Below the pieces are notes generated by a model. That model saw nothing but the letters and a program-made list of their open reading frames with translations, had not been told where the DNA came from and made no database searches. A stretch of DNA of 37,689 nucleotides from Spirochaetaceae bacterium (lineage in GTDB: Bacteria; Spirochaetota; Spirochaetia; Treponematales; Breznakiellaceae), in assembly GCA_031277165.1 (NCBI GenBank), contig JAISLT010000014.1, positions 1 through 37,689 on the forward strand. The letters are read 5' to 3'. Below are positions 15,554 through 24,305 of this stretch, one piece after another; the stretch's first letter is position 1; every line of letters starts with the position of its first letter. Made by a program: the position numbers and the translations under genes.

Positions 15554-16156
15554 ATGAAGAAGTTTTTAGTACTTTTTTTAGTTGCGCTGTGCGCAGCAAT
15601 CTTTATTACAGGTTGCCCGCAACAGGGAAATCAAGCCGCCGCAGAGGCGGATAAGCCCGCCGAAGTAGCCGGTGCGGAAGAAGGGGCTGGTTTTGAGGAA
15701 TTCCCCATCGGGGACGACATTGAACTGTTTCCGCTGAATGTGGCGGGGGTTTATTTCCAGCCGGTGGACATGCTGCCCGCAGGCAATAGCCTTCCTGCGG
15801 CCGAATCGGACATGCACATAGAGGCCGATATTGCAGCCCTGGAAAACAACGGCCTTGGCTACGGCGCCGGGGACTTTGTTCCCAATTTGACGGTCCGCTA
15901 CGAAATCGTCAAAAGCGGTTCGGATTGGAAAATTGAAGGGTCCTTTATGCCCATGAGCGCCAGCGACGGGCCCCACTATGGCAGCAACCTTAAACTCGAT
16001 GGGGCGGGGACCTACAATGTTAAGTTCATCATAGAGAATCCCGAATCCCAGGGATACCTCCTCCATGTGGATCAAGAAACCGGCGTACCCGGCAGATTTT
16101 GGGCTCAACCTCTGGTAGCCGAATGGGATTTTGACTGGGTGCCCAGAGTTTGGTAA
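15554..16156 (+). CDS. tpd: Periplasmic iron-binding lipoprotein, Tpd/Tp34/P19 family
   Basis: 200 aa. Signal MKKFLVLFLVALCAAIFITGC with lipidation predicted at C21, then an Ala/Glu-rich linker (about 25-50) and the Tp34/P19 immunoglobulin-like domain. Family hallmarks are ESDMHIEADIAA (metal-ligand Met and His) and DGPHYGSNLKLDGAGTYNVKF (metal-ligand His). Members bind iron or copper/zinc as dimers and pass iron to FTR1; Tp34 of T. pallidum and P19 of Campylobacter are the reference proteins. AAGGAG lies just before the ATG. The gene starts 118 nt after FTR1, and a hairpin in that gap could raise its expression relative to its neighbours. Confidence 0.94.
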   Translation: MKKFLVLFLVALCAAIFITGCPQQGNQAAAEADKPAEVAGAEEGAGFEEFPIGDDIELFPLNVAGVYFQPVDMLPAGNSLPAAESDMHIEADIAALENNGLGYGAGDFVPNLTVRYEIVKSGSDWKIEGSFMPMSASDGPHYGSNLKLDGAGTYNVKFIIENPESQGYLLHVDQETGVPGRFWAQPLVAEWDFDWVPRVW

Positions 16157-16167
16157 AATAACCCATT

Positions 16168-17439
16168 GTGTTAAAGTACCTGATACAGGTTACACAGAAC
16201 GCTCTGCCCGGGGCAATTCTGGTTTCCCTGCTTTGGGCCGTTCTTTACGGTCAAGAGGAGGAAGCCCGGGGACGCTCCGGGCCGGGCGGTCTTTTTTTAA
16301 GCGCCGGCCTGGGAACCCTGGGGGCGCTGGTCCTGGCGGTTCTGCGGGGCGCCACCAGGCTTATAAACCGGGAATACGTAAACACCGCCGTTTTGTCCCT
16401 GGCTATTCCGGCGGCCCTGGTCTTTATTGTTGTTCTGCCCGGGGCGCGGCGGGAAAGGCCGGTCCGGGGAAGGATCCTCCGCTGGGCAGGTCCGGTTCTT
16501 ACAGGCCTTATTTTGTTTTATGCCCTGCCCACGATCTTTTTATATATTAGGGAATTTGTCCCCCCGGGAGAGGCGGTCTTTAGTACCGCGGTTCTTTTTA
16601 AAGTGGCGGGTTACCTGGGGGGGCTTCTGTTGGTGCTGCTTTCGGGGCTGGCCCTCTTTCATGCCGGTAAAAACCTCCAATCCGGAAAAAACCCCCGCCG
16701 GCTGACGGGGATAATCCTTTCCGCCGCCCTGGGGGTTAATATAGTAAGTCAACTGTCGGTAATTGTTCAGTTTCTTTTGGCCCGGCGGATCATCAAAGTG
16801 CCCCGGTGGATGTTTAAAGTTATGATCGAAATTATCAACCACAACGTGGTTTTTCTGTATATCTTTATGGGACTTTCCCTGATCCTTCCCCTGATCCTTT
16901 TGGCCAAGAGCCGGAAGATCACCGAACCGTGGCGGAACCCTGCGGAACACCGGAAACTCAGGGCCTTTAAGCGCTCCCAGAGGCGCTGGAGCGCCGTGGC
17001 TGTTTTGGGGCATCTTGCCGCCTTCCTTACCCTTACGGCGGTAAAGGCCTATTCGGAACAGGCCGTAGCCCTAAGCCCCGCGGAACCCCTGGCTATTCAA
17101 GGGGAAGAGATCCTCATCCCAATTGAAAAAATAAACGACTGGCATTTACACCGTTACAATTATGCCGCCGCCGAGGGCATTGAGATGCGGTTCATTGTAA
17201 TTAGAAAAAACGAAGCCGCCTACGGGGTGGGTCTTGACGCCTGTGACATCTGCGGCCCCACGGGGTATTATGAACGAAAGGACGGGGTGGTCTGCCGGCT
17301 CTGCGACGTGGTGATGAACATCTCCACCATCGGTTTTAAGGGGGGCTGTAATCCGGTTCCCTTGGCATATACCATGAGGGGCGGAAATATGGTGATTCAA
17401 AGGGCGGACCTGGAAGCCGAACGGCTTAGGTTTAAATAG
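16168..17439 (+). CDS. DUF2318 membrane protein of FTR1 iron-uptake loci
   Basis: 423 aa. Residues 1-300 hold about eight membrane segments. Residues 300-423 form the extracytoplasmic DUF2318 domain with DWHLHRY (H336, H338), C359xxC362, C376xxC379 and C394, an array suited to binding a metal or Fe-S centre. In Campylobacter and other FTR1-P19 loci the DUF2318 protein sits in the same position between the P19 lipoprotein and the ABC permeases. Its biochemical role is not established; electron transfer or iron reduction is the favoured idea. Start GTG at 16168, 11 nt after the Tpd stop and without a clear Shine-Dalgarno, so translation may depend on coupling to tpd. Confidence 0.88.
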   Translation: MLKYLIQVTQNALPGAILVSLLWAVLYGQEEEARGRSGPGGLFLSAGLGTLGALVLAVLRGATRLINREYVNTAVLSLAIPAALVFIVVLPGARRERPVRGRILRWAGPVLTGLILFYALPTIFLYIREFVPPGEAVFSTAVLFKVAGYLGGLLLVLLSGLALFHAGKNLQSGKNPRRLTGIILSAALGVNIVSQLSVIVQFLLARRIIKVPRWMFKVMIEIINHNVVFLYIFMGLSLILPLILLAKSRKITEPWRNPAEHRKLRAFKRSQRRWSAVAVLGHLAAFLTLTAVKAYSEQAVALSPAEPLAIQGEEILIPIEKINDWHLHRYNYAAAEGIEMRFIVIRKNEAAYGVGLDACDICGPTGYYERKDGVVCRLCDVVMNISTIGFKGGCNPVPLAYTMRGGNMVIQRADLEAERLRFK

Positions 17440-17452
17440 CAGCAATAGGGGC

Positions 17453-17481
17453 TTTCCCAAAACTAACAGCGTTTTGGGAAA
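17453..17481. other. Perfect 11-bp hairpin with TAACAGC loop
   Basis: TTTCCCAAAAC (17453-17463), loop TAACAGC, GTTTTGGGAAA (17471-17481), between the DUF2318 and first permease genes. It shares stem core and loop with the hairpin at 31486-31520. No T-run, so it is more likely an mRNA-processing or stability element than a terminator. Confidence 0.65.
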
Positions 17482-17534
17482 TGTGTCATGGCTGCCATAA
17501 AACCGGTACTTTGTTAGACACACAAGGAGCGTTT

Positions 17535-18971
17535 ATGTTTTGGAGAATGGTCCGGGGGGTCCTTTTTAGACAACGGGGAAAGATGCTTATGGTGGCCTTT
17601 ACCATAGCCCTGGGATCCTCCCTGGCTACGGCGATGCTCAACGTCATGTTCGATGTGGGCGACAAGGTAAACCAGGAATTAAAAACCTACGGAGCCAACA
17701 TCAACGTCATGCCCCGGGGAGCATCTTTGCTGGACGATCTCTACGGAGTTGACGAAGGCGCCGGAGTTCAGGATAAGTACCTTGCCGAAGCAGAACTGGG
17801 GAAGATAAAAACGATTTTCTGGGCCTTCAATATAGTAGATTTTACCCCCTATCTTCTTACCAGGGCGATCCTGGGTCCCGTTGCGGGCGCCGCTTCGGCG
17901 GCGAATCCGGCCTCCGCCACAGATACCACTGCGGCAGACCATGCCACTGCGGCGAATCCGGCCACTACAGCAGATCCGGCCCTCCCCGTAAATACCGCCG
18001 CCGTTCAAGCCGGATCCGCCGGGCAGGTTCGCCTGGTGGGAACCTGGTTTAACCACCGGCTGGAACTTCCCACGGGCGAAACCCTTAACACGGGCATGCG
18101 GTCCCTAAAAAACTGGTGGGATGTGGAGGGCCGTTGGGTATCCGACGATGACCACCGGGGGATTATGGCCGGCCGGGAGGCCGCCCGGCGTTACGGCCTT
18201 GCCCTGGGCGACACCCTTACCCTGCAGGTTCCGGAGGGGAATCAAAATGCCGGAACAAGGGTGAATTTTACCCTCCGGGGAATTTTCCACGCCGGCGGAG
18301 ACGAGGACGGTTATTTTTACGCGCCCCTGGGGGCCGTTCAGGAACTAACGGAAAAACCGGGACTGGTAAGCCGGGTGGAAGTAAGCGCCCTTACTACACC
18401 GGACAACGAGCTTTCCCGCCGGGCGGCCCAGGATCCCAAAGGTCTTTCGATAAAAGACTGGGAAACCTGGTACTGCACCGCCTATGTCAGCGCAATCTGC
18501 TATCAGATCGACGAGGTGCTGACCGGGGCGATTTCTAAGCCGATCCGGCAGGTGGCCGAATCGGAGGGGGCAATTTTGGAAAAGACCCAGCTTCTTATGC
18601 TGCTTATCACGATCCTGAGCCTTGCCGGTTCCGCCCTGGGAATTTCCAATCTGGTTACCGCCGATGTGATGGAACGATCCGCGGAAATTGGCCTTCTTAA
18701 GGCGGTGGGGGCCTGGGACGGGCCCGTTTCCCGGCTGATCCTTACCGAGGTCCTTATTACCGGGATTGCCGGGGGGCTATGCGGTTATTTTGCCGGCCTG
18801 GGTTTTGCCCAAATCATTGGCAAAACGGTGTTTTCCGCGGCCATTACGGTAAAGCCCGTGGTAATACCCCTGGTGGCGGCCCTGGTATTTTTGGTAACTA
18901 TGGTAGGAAGTATCCCTTCCATACGGCTTCTTCTTTCATTGCGCCCGGCGGAGGTGCTTCACGGGCGGTAG
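17535..18971 (+). CDS. FtsX/MacB-like ABC permease of the iron operon, first subunit
   Basis: 478 aa. N-terminal membrane segment (MLMVAFTIALGSSLATAML, residues 17-35), a large extracytoplasmic domain (about 36-350), and three C-terminal segments (LLMLLITILSLAGSALGISNL onward) with the FtsX-family RSAEIGLLKAVGA motif that contacts the ATPase. The extracytoplasmic part holds an Ala/Thr/Pro-rich low-complexity stretch at about residues 118-163 that looks inserted. The ATG at 17535 has AAGGAG at the right distance; an upstream in-frame extension to 17481 overlaps the hairpin and is unlikely. Paired permeases of this kind accompany FTR1/P19 in Campylobacter. Whether they move iron, a chelate or a reductant is unknown. 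Confidence 0.88.
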   Translation: MFWRMVRGVLFRQRGKMLMVAFTIALGSSLATAMLNVMFDVGDKVNQELKTYGANINVMPRGASLLDDLYGVDEGAGVQDKYLAEAELGKIKTIFWAFNIVDFTPYLLTRAILGPVAGAASAANPASATDTTAADHATAANPATTADPALPVNTAAVQAGSAGQVRLVGTWFNHRLELPTGETLNTGMRSLKNWWDVEGRWVSDDDHRGIMAGREAARRYGLALGDTLTLQVPEGNQNAGTRVNFTLRGIFHAGGDEDGYFYAPLGAVQELTEKPGLVSRVEVSALTTPDNELSRRAAQDPKGLSIKDWETWYCTAYVSAICYQIDEVLTGAISKPIRQVAESEGAILEKTQLLMLLITILSLAGSALGISNLVTADVMERSAEIGLLKAVGAWDGPVSRLILTEVLITGIAGGLCGYFAGLGFAQIIGKTVFSAAITVKPVVIPLVAALVFLVTMVGSIPSIRLLLSLRPAEVLHGR

Positions 18972-18973
18972 CA

Positions 18974-18998
18974 GTTTGCTGCGTTTTGCGCAGCAAAC
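18974..18998. other. Perfect 10-bp hairpin between the two permease genes
   Basis: GTTTGCTGCG (18974-18983), loop TTTTG, CGCAGCAAAC (18989-18998), just after the first permease stop and 28 nt before the second start. Confidence 0.6.
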
Positions 18999-19026
18999 GC
19001 TCCGGCATGCGGGAGGGGTCAGCAGG

Positions 19027-20163
19027 ATGAATAGACAACGCTTTTACATAAAGATGGTGGCAAGTTCCCTTCTTAGGCGAAAGTCCCGGATGCTGGTGGC
19101 CCTTTTAGCGGTAACCATCGGGGCGACGATACTTTCGGGGCTTGTTACCATTTACTACGATATTCCCCGTCAAATGGGCCAGGAATTCCGCTCCTACGGG
19201 GCAAATTTTGTGATCCTTCCTTCGGGGAACGAAACATCCATGGGCAGGGAACTAATGGAAAGGGCCGTTTCTTTTCTGCCCGCCGAGCGCGTCACCGGCA
19301 TTGCCCCGTACCGCTACCATCTGATCAAGATCAACGAACAGCCCTTTATGGCCGCAGGAACGGACCTTGCCGGGGCCCAAAAAACCAGCCCCTACTGGCT
19401 TGTCCAGGGCCGCTGGCCCGAGGCCGCCGGGGAAGCCCTGGTGGGACAGGAGGCGGCCAGCACGATCCGGCTGCTTCCGGGGAACCGCTTTACCGTTACC
19501 GGGACCGGCCCCGGAGGAAGCCCCTTTAGCGTTGACCTTACCGTATCTGGAATCCTCCAAACGGGGGGGGCCGAAGAAGCCTTTGTTTTTATGGCCCTGT
19601 CCGACTTTGAGGCCATGGTCAACGAAAAGGATCTGATTGATGTGGTGGAATGCAGCATTTCCGGCGGGGGAGAAATTTTAGACGCCCTGGCCCGGGAAAT
19701 CGGCGAAAAGGTCCCCGGCGTAAGCCCCCGGCTGGTAAAACGGCTTACCGATTCGGAGGGGGCGGTGCTGACAAAGCTCCAGGCGCTGGTGGCGCTGGTA
19801 ACGATTGTGGTGCTGCTCCTTATTATGATATGCGTAGCCACCACAATGATGGCGGTGGTGGCCGAACGCCGCAGGGAAATCGGACTGCGTAAGGCCCTGG
19901 GCGCTTCTAACCGGAGCCTTGTAACGGAATTTATGGGCGAGGGAATCTTTCTTGGCGGCTTTGGCGGCACCCTGGGGGCCCTTGCGGGTTATGCCTTTGC
20001 CCAGGCGGTGGGGATTAACGTGTTTAACCGTTCCATCGCCTTTAACCCCCTGTTTGTTCTTGTAACCCTGGCGGCATCGATTCTTATCACAGCCCTGGCC
20101 TGTGTCATTCCGGTGCGAAACGCCACAGAGGTGGATCCGGCCATTGTACTGCGGGGGGAATGA
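19027..20163 (+). CDS. FtsX/MacB-like ABC permease of the iron operon, second subunit
   Basis: 378 aa, same architecture as the gene before it: one N-terminal membrane segment (MLVALLAVTIGATILSGLV), an extracytoplasmic domain (about 45-255), and three C-terminal segments starting ALVALVTIVVLLLIMICVA. The motif ERRREIGLRKALGAS is the family's coupling region. It lacks the Ala-rich insert of its partner. The two probably form a heterodimer powered by the ATPase at 20200. The ATG at 19027 follows AGCAGG. An open frame reaches back to 18976 but that part is the intergenic hairpin. Confidence 0.88.
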   Translation: MNRQRFYIKMVASSLLRRKSRMLVALLAVTIGATILSGLVTIYYDIPRQMGQEFRSYGANFVILPSGNETSMGRELMERAVSFLPAERVTGIAPYRYHLIKINEQPFMAAGTDLAGAQKTSPYWLVQGRWPEAAGEALVGQEAASTIRLLPGNRFTVTGTGPGGSPFSVDLTVSGILQTGGAEEAFVFMALSDFEAMVNEKDLIDVVECSISGGGEILDALAREIGEKVPGVSPRLVKRLTDSEGAVLTKLQALVALVTIVVLLLIMICVATTMMAVVAERRREIGLRKALGASNRSLVTEFMGEGIFLGGFGGTLGALAGYAFAQAVGINVFNRSIAFNPLFVLVTLAASILITALACVIPVRNATEVDPAIVLRGE

Positions 20164-20199
20164 TGTGAACAAAAAAAATACAAAGGACTGGGACTGACT

Positions 20200-20901
20200 A
20201 TGGATCTATTGGAATTAAGGGACATCTCGAAGGTCTACGGAAATCTTAAAGCCCTTAGGGATATTAACCTTACGGTTAAACAGGGCGAGTGGCTTGCCAT
20301 TATGGGCCCCTCGGGGTCGGGAAAAACCACCATGATGAACATCATCGGCTGCATGGATAAACCGTCCTCGGGGACCGTGTTTCTTGACGGGGTAAATATT
20401 TCCAGGGAAAGCGGCAGAAACCTTACCACTATCCGGCGGGATAAGATCGGCCTTATTTTTCAACAATTCCACCTGGTAAACTACCTTACCGCCCTGGAGA
20501 ATGTGATGGTGGCCCAGTACTACCACAGCCTGCCGGACGAAAACGAGGCCCTGGAAGCCCTGGACCGGGTGGGGCTTTCCGGCCGGGCAAAACACCTGCC
20601 CAGCCAGCTTTCCGGGGGCGAACAGCAGCGGGTCTGCATAGCCCGGGCGCTGATCAATTATCCTAAGCTTATTCTGGCGGATGAACCCACGGGAAACCTT
20701 GACGAAACCAACGAAAACATGGTTATCGATATTTTTAGAAAACTCCATGCCGAAGGCAGCACGATCATTGTGGTAACCCACGACCCGGAGGTTGCCGAAG
20801 ATGCGGAACGGACGGTGGTGCTGGAACATGGAAGGATTGCCCGGATCGTCAAAAATGGCGAGAAAACCGGACCTCAGAGCGATAAGGAGGCAAAATTATG
20901 A
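20200..20901 (+). CDS. LolD/MacB-type ABC ATPase of the iron operon
   Basis: 233 aa cytoplasmic ATPase. Walker [10 protein letters not shown] (36-44), Q-loop [16 protein letters not shown], signature LSGGEQQRV, Walker [13 protein letters not shown] and H-loop VVTHDPEVA are intact and of the LolD/MacB class that works with FtsX-fold permeases. It is the energy subunit for the two preceding permeases. The stop overlaps the start of the FMN-binding gene by 4 nt (ATGA). The C-terminal tail (about 220-233) is charged and probably disordered. Confidence 0.93.
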   Translation: MDLLELRDISKVYGNLKALRDINLTVKQGEWLAIMGPSGSGKTTMMNIIGCMDKPSSGTVFLDGVNISRESGRNLTTIRRDKIGLIFQQFHLVNYLTALENVMVAQYYHSLPDENEALEALDRVGLSGRAKHLPSQLSGGEQQRVCIARALINYPKLILADEPTGNLDETNENMVIDIFRKLHAEGSTIIVVTHDPEVAEDAERTVVLEHGRIARIVKNGEKTGPQSDKEAKL

Positions 20902-21311
20902 ATAGGGGGATTTTTTGGACATCCATGGTTCTTTTGCTGCTGGTACTACCGGGATGCGGAAAACAAAACTATGCGGACGGAACCTATACGGGAACAAGCA
21001 GCCCGGACGACGACGGCGCTTTTGGGGAGGTAACCCTTATCGTTACGGAGGGAAAAATTACCTCCTGCGTTTTTGTTACCCGCCAAAAGGACGGTACGAT
21101 CAAAGATCAAGATTACGGAAAAATAAACGGCGAAATTTCCAACCAGTCCTACTACGAGAAGGCCCAGCTCGCGGTGGCGGCCATGGAAAAATATGCGGAA
21201 GATCTAGGCCGTTTCGGCAACCTTGACAGCGTGGAAGCCATAAGCGGCGCCACCATTGCTTATGGGCAGTTCCAGGAAGCGGTGGAGGAAGCCCTGGCCT
21301 CGGCAAAATAG
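20898..21311 (+). CDS. FMN-binding-domain lipoprotein (predicted ApbE-flavinylated)
   Basis: 137 aa. Lipoprotein signal ending LVLPGC (C20). The rest is an FMN_bind domain: YADGTYTGTS, FGEVTLIVTEGKITSCV and the DSVEAISGATIAY motif. The Ser-Gly-Ala-Thr at 116-119 matches the site where ApbE attaches FMN through a phosphoester to Thr (T119). Covalently flavinylated extracytoplasmic domains carry electrons, so this protein could reduce Fe(III) for FTR1 or recharge the DUF2318 centre; that link is inference from operon position. AAGGAGG at about 20884 and the ATGA overlap with the ATPase gene support the start. It is the last gene of the operon. No apbE lies in the window. Confidence 0.88.
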   Translation: MNRGIFWTSMVLLLLVLPGCGKQNYADGTYTGTSSPDDDGAFGEVTLIVTEGKITSCVFVTRQKDGTIKDQDYGKINGEISNQSYYEKAQLAVAAMEKYAEDLGRFGNLDSVEAISGATIAYGQFQEAVEEALASAK

Positions 21312-21323
21312 GGCCTTTTTTTC
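21291..21323 (+). terminator. Probable terminator of the iron operon
   Basis: GCCCT (21291-21295) pairs with AGGGC (21310-21314), followed by a run of eight T. The short stem overlaps the stop codon. No other strong terminator occurs before the next promoter. Confidence 0.4.
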
Positions 21324-21415
21324 ATCTACGGTTTTTCTGCCGGAGTTTTTTCTTCTCTTGTACCGCCGCCTTTACGTATTTTTATGCGATTTTCTGTATA
21401 TATATACATCCTTTA

Positions 21416-21444
21416 TTGACTTCCGCCGCATAAAGCGATATACT
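21416..21444 (+). promoter_or_regulatory. Sigma70 promoter of the amino acid ABC operon
   Basis: TTGACT (21416-21421), 17-nt spacer, TATACT (21439-21444). Leader of about 30 nt with AAGGAGG before the ATG at 21480. Confidence 0.8.
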
Positions 21445-21479
21445 GCCCCCACAGCTTACATTTCCTAAGGAGGATAAGG

Positions 21480-22304
21480 ATGACGCTTAAAAAGACAGTA
21501 TTAGGGAGCCTGCTTATAGCAGCCCTGGTTTGTATCGGATGCCAGCCAAAACAGGGCGGAGATGGAGCCCTGGCCGGACTTACATTGAACAAGGGCGTTC
21601 TTACGGTGGGCATGGAGATTGGATACCCCCCCATGGAGTATTACGATAAGGACGGTTCAACACCCCTGGGCTTTGATGTGGATTTGGCCAAAGCCCTGGC
21701 GGAAAAATTAGGGGTCGAGGTTGAATTTATAGACACCGGCTGGGATGGTATTTTTGCGGGGGTGGACACCTTCAAATACGACTGCATCATTTCTTCGGTT
21801 ACCTATACAGAGGACCGGGCGGCCAATTATGCCTTTACCAAACCCTATGTGGCTAACTCCCAGCTTCTGGTGGTACGCAATGATGCCGCCGTTAAACCCG
21901 CGTCCCTGGACGAAGTAACGGGACTTAGGCTTACCTATCAGGCGGAAACCACCTCCGACACCCTGGCTACCCAGTGGCTCGAGAGCTCCGGCGCCAAGGT
22001 AGAAGTTTTTGAGTACGACAAGGTAATGAACTGCTTCGATGAGCTTACCCTAAACCGGGTTGATGTTATTTTGGTTGACAGCGTGGTTGCCGCGGAGTAC
22101 CTTTCCCGGCCCGGCAATCCCTATGAAATCACCGCCGAAGTAAGCAACGACGAGGTACTGGCCATCTGCCTTCACAAGGATAATACGGCCCTGGCCGATG
22201 CCTTAAACGGCGCCTTGGATCAGCTATACGCCGAGGGTACGCTCCAGGCGATTTCACAGAAGGTTTTTGGGACCGATGTGGTTTCTTCCGTAAGGCTTCC
22301 GTAA
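21480..22304 (+). CDS. Polar amino acid ABC transporter substrate-binding lipoprotein (SBP family 3)
   Basis: 274 aa. Signal MTLKKTVLGSLLIAALVCIGC predicts lipidation at C21. The family-3 signature is clear: VGMEIGYPPMEYYD, GFDVDLAKALAEKLGVEVEFIDTGWDGIFAG, and a second-lobe TYQAETTSDTLA segment. It binds a polar or charged amino acid; the residue specificity cannot be decided from sequence alone. First gene of a binding protein-permease-ATPase operon. Confidence 0.93.
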   Translation: MTLKKTVLGSLLIAALVCIGCQPKQGGDGALAGLTLNKGVLTVGMEIGYPPMEYYDKDGSTPLGFDVDLAKALAEKLGVEVEFIDTGWDGIFAGVDTFKYDCIISSVTYTEDRAANYAFTKPYVANSQLLVVRNDAAVKPASLDEVTGLRLTYQAETTSDTLATQWLESSGAKVEVFEYDKVMNCFDELTLNRVDVILVDSVVAAEYLSRPGNPYEITAEVSNDEVLAICLHKDNTALADALNGALDQLYAEGTLQAISQKVFGTDVVSSVRLP

Positions 22305-22349
22305 GGTACCCTGTTGGGGCTTCCCTTTTAGGGAAACCCCTTGGGTATC
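22305..22349 (+). other. Compound hairpin between binding protein and permease genes
   Basis: Outer stem GGTACCC (22305-22311)/GGGTATC (22343-22349), inner stem GGGGCTTCCCT (22316-22326)/AGGGAAACCCC (22330-22340) with one mismatch and a TTT loop. It starts right at the stop codon. No T-run follows. Placed to stabilise the binding-protein message or to lower read-through into the permease. Confidence 0.6.
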
Positions 22350-22390
22350 AACGGTGTCTATTAAGGGTATTTTATTAAGGGTGTTTATTG

Positions 22391-23449
22391 ATGTTTAGTT
22401 TATGCGAAGGCCATATCAATTATAACAGCATTCCCCTGTACCGAAAGCGCTGGTTTCTTCAATCCTTGATCTTCTGGGTCCTGTGGTTTCCTGCGGTGAT
22501 CTATTACCTGCCCCTGGATTTTCTTACCAAACCTTATTTTGGCAGAGAGTTTTTTGCGGTGGTCATGGAACACCGGAACATTATTACGGGGATCCTCTGT
22601 TGTATATTCTGGGGGGTCCTGGGGGGGATCCTGGCAACCGGGGATGTGTACGCCCTGCGGAAAGCCAATGTGTATAAGATTAAATTAAAGTTTGTATTTA
22701 CCCTGATAAATTTTATCGTTTTGGCGGCGGCGGCGGGGGGCGGGGCCCTCTTTGGGTCTGCCCTTTCCCGGGTTGCCCCAAAACCGGTCATGGATCTTTT
22801 TACAAAGATCGCCCTATGGACCGTGCGGCTCCTGGAGGGTTCCCGGATAACCCTATGGCTTACGATCCTGGCTGTTTCCGCCGGGCTTGTGTTAAGCCTT
22901 TTCCTGGCCCTGGGCAAAATGTCAAAAAATTTCTGGATCAACCGGGGCTGTTCCGCCTATGTCTTTTTTTTCCGGGGCACACCGCTTTTAATGCAGCTTT
23001 ATTTTATTTATTACGGCCTTCCCCAGATAGCCCAGGCCTTAACAATCAACGACCGTTTTCTTGCGGCCTTTATTGCCTTTAGCCTTAACTCCGCCGCCTA
23101 CTGCGCCGAGATTATCCGGGCGGCAATACTTAGCATCGACCGGGGACAATTTGAAGCTGCCAAGGCCCTGCGCATGTCCTATGGACAGACCATGTCTTTA
23201 ATAATCATTCCCCAGTCCATTAGACGCCTTATTCCCCCGGTGGGAAATGAATTTATTATGATGCTTAAGGATGCGTCCCTGGTTTCGATCATAGCCCTTA
23301 CCGATATAACCAAGGTAACCCGGTCTATTTCGTCATCCACCGCATCGGCCATGGTATACATACCGGCGATGATTCTTTATCTTATTATTACCGCGATCTT
23401 TACGTTTGTTTTTCATAAACTGGAATCAAAGTACTCCGTGTATGTGTAG
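22391..23449 (+). CDS. Amino acid ABC transporter permease (HisM/GlnP family) with long N-terminal membrane extension
   Basis: 352 aa. The standard permease core starts near residue 140 (VRLLEGSRITLWLTILAVSAG) and contains FFRGTPLLMQLYFIYYGLP and the EAA loop EAAKALRMSYGQTMSLIIIPQSIRR that docks on the ATPase. About 135 residues precede it, with three predicted membrane segments (about 21-40, 63-82, 99-118) that ordinary HisM-type permeases of about 220 aa lack. The start is the ATG at 22391 (a TTG one codon earlier is possible). The ribosome site is weak (AAGGGTG). It is probably a homodimer in the importer formed with 21480 and 23482. Confidence 0.9.
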   Translation: MFSLCEGHINYNSIPLYRKRWFLQSLIFWVLWFPAVIYYLPLDFLTKPYFGREFFAVVMEHRNIITGILCCIFWGVLGGILATGDVYALRKANVYKIKLKFVFTLINFIVLAAAAGGGALFGSALSRVAPKPVMDLFTKIALWTVRLLEGSRITLWLTILAVSAGLVLSLFLALGKMSKNFWINRGCSAYVFFFRGTPLLMQLYFIYYGLPQIAQALTINDRFLAAFIAFSLNSAAYCAEIIRAAILSIDRGQFEAAKALRMSYGQTMSLIIIPQSIRRLIPPVGNEFIMMLKDASLVSIIALTDITKVTRSISSSTASAMVYIPAMILYLIITAIFTFVFHKLESKYSVYV

Positions 23450-23481
23450 GGTAATCCGTTCCGGAGCTTTGGAGATGCGTC

Positions 23482-24258
23482 ATGTCAATGATTAAAACGG
23501 TTGATGTCTGTAAAACCTTTCACGGAAAACCGGGCAGGGGCCCCCTGGAGGTGCTTAAAAATGTGTCCCTAACGGTGGAACAAAAGGAAGTGGTCTGCAT
23601 TATCGGCCCCTCCGGGGCGGGAAAATCCACATACCTGCGAACCCTGAACAGGCTTGAAACCATTGATTCGGGGAAAATTTATGTGGAAGACAAACTTCTT
23701 TTTGACTATACCGGCGGAGTAAGCAACATCCACCTTTCGTATCAGGAACTGAACACCTCGCTGCTTGAGGTAGGAATGGTCTTTCAAAGTTTTAACCTTT
23801 TTCCCCATAAGACGGTTCTGGAAAATCTTATGCTGGCTCCTGTCCATGTTAGAAGGATCTCCCACGAAGAGGCCCGGGAAAGGGCCGTGGGACTCTTGGA
23901 CCGGGTGGGACTTTCTGACAAGATTGATGCGTATCCTTCCCAGCTTTCCGGAGGACAACAGCAGCGGGTGGCCATAGCCAGGGCCCTGGCCATGGAGCCC
24001 CGGATTATGCTGTTTGACGAGCCCACCTCTGCCCTGGACCCGGAGCTGGTGGGAGAGGTTCTGAACGTAATGAAGGGCCTTGCCCAGGGGGGAATGACCA
24101 TGCTGGTGGTCACCCACGAAATGGGCTTTGCCCGGGAAGCGGCGGATAAGGTGGTGTTTATGTTTGAAGGTTCTATCCTGGAAATAGATCGTCCCGATAA
24201 GATCTTTACCAACCCTGGCAACGACAGAACCAGGCAGTTTTTACAAAGCGTCCTTTAG
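23482..24258 (+). CDS. Amino acid ABC transporter ATP-binding protein (GlnQ/HisP family)
   Basis: 258 aa. Walker [11 protein letters not shown]-loop [17 protein letters not shown], signature LSGGQQQRV, Walker [20 protein letters not shown] and H-loop VVTHEMGFA are all typical of polar amino acid importers. There is a 15- to 20-residue insertion between the Walker A and Q-loop regions (around [16 protein letters not shown]), longer than in GlnQ. Starts 32 nt after the permease with GGAG upstream. Confidence 0.94.
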   Translation: MSMIKTVDVCKTFHGKPGRGPLEVLKNVSLTVEQKEVVCIIGPSGAGKSTYLRTLNRLETIDSGKIYVEDKLLFDYTGGVSNIHLSYQELNTSLLEVGMVFQSFNLFPHKTVLENLMLAPVHVRRISHEEARERAVGLLDRVGLSDKIDAYPSQLSGGQQQRVAIARALAMEPRIMLFDEPTSALDPELVGEVLNVMKGLAQGGMTMLVVTHEMGFAREAADKVVFMFEGSILEIDRPDKIFTNPGNDRTRQFLQSVL

Positions 24259-24305
24259 TTTTTCCATGGGGCGTTTATGTCTTTTTCTCCGCCTTTGGCC
24301 GCACC

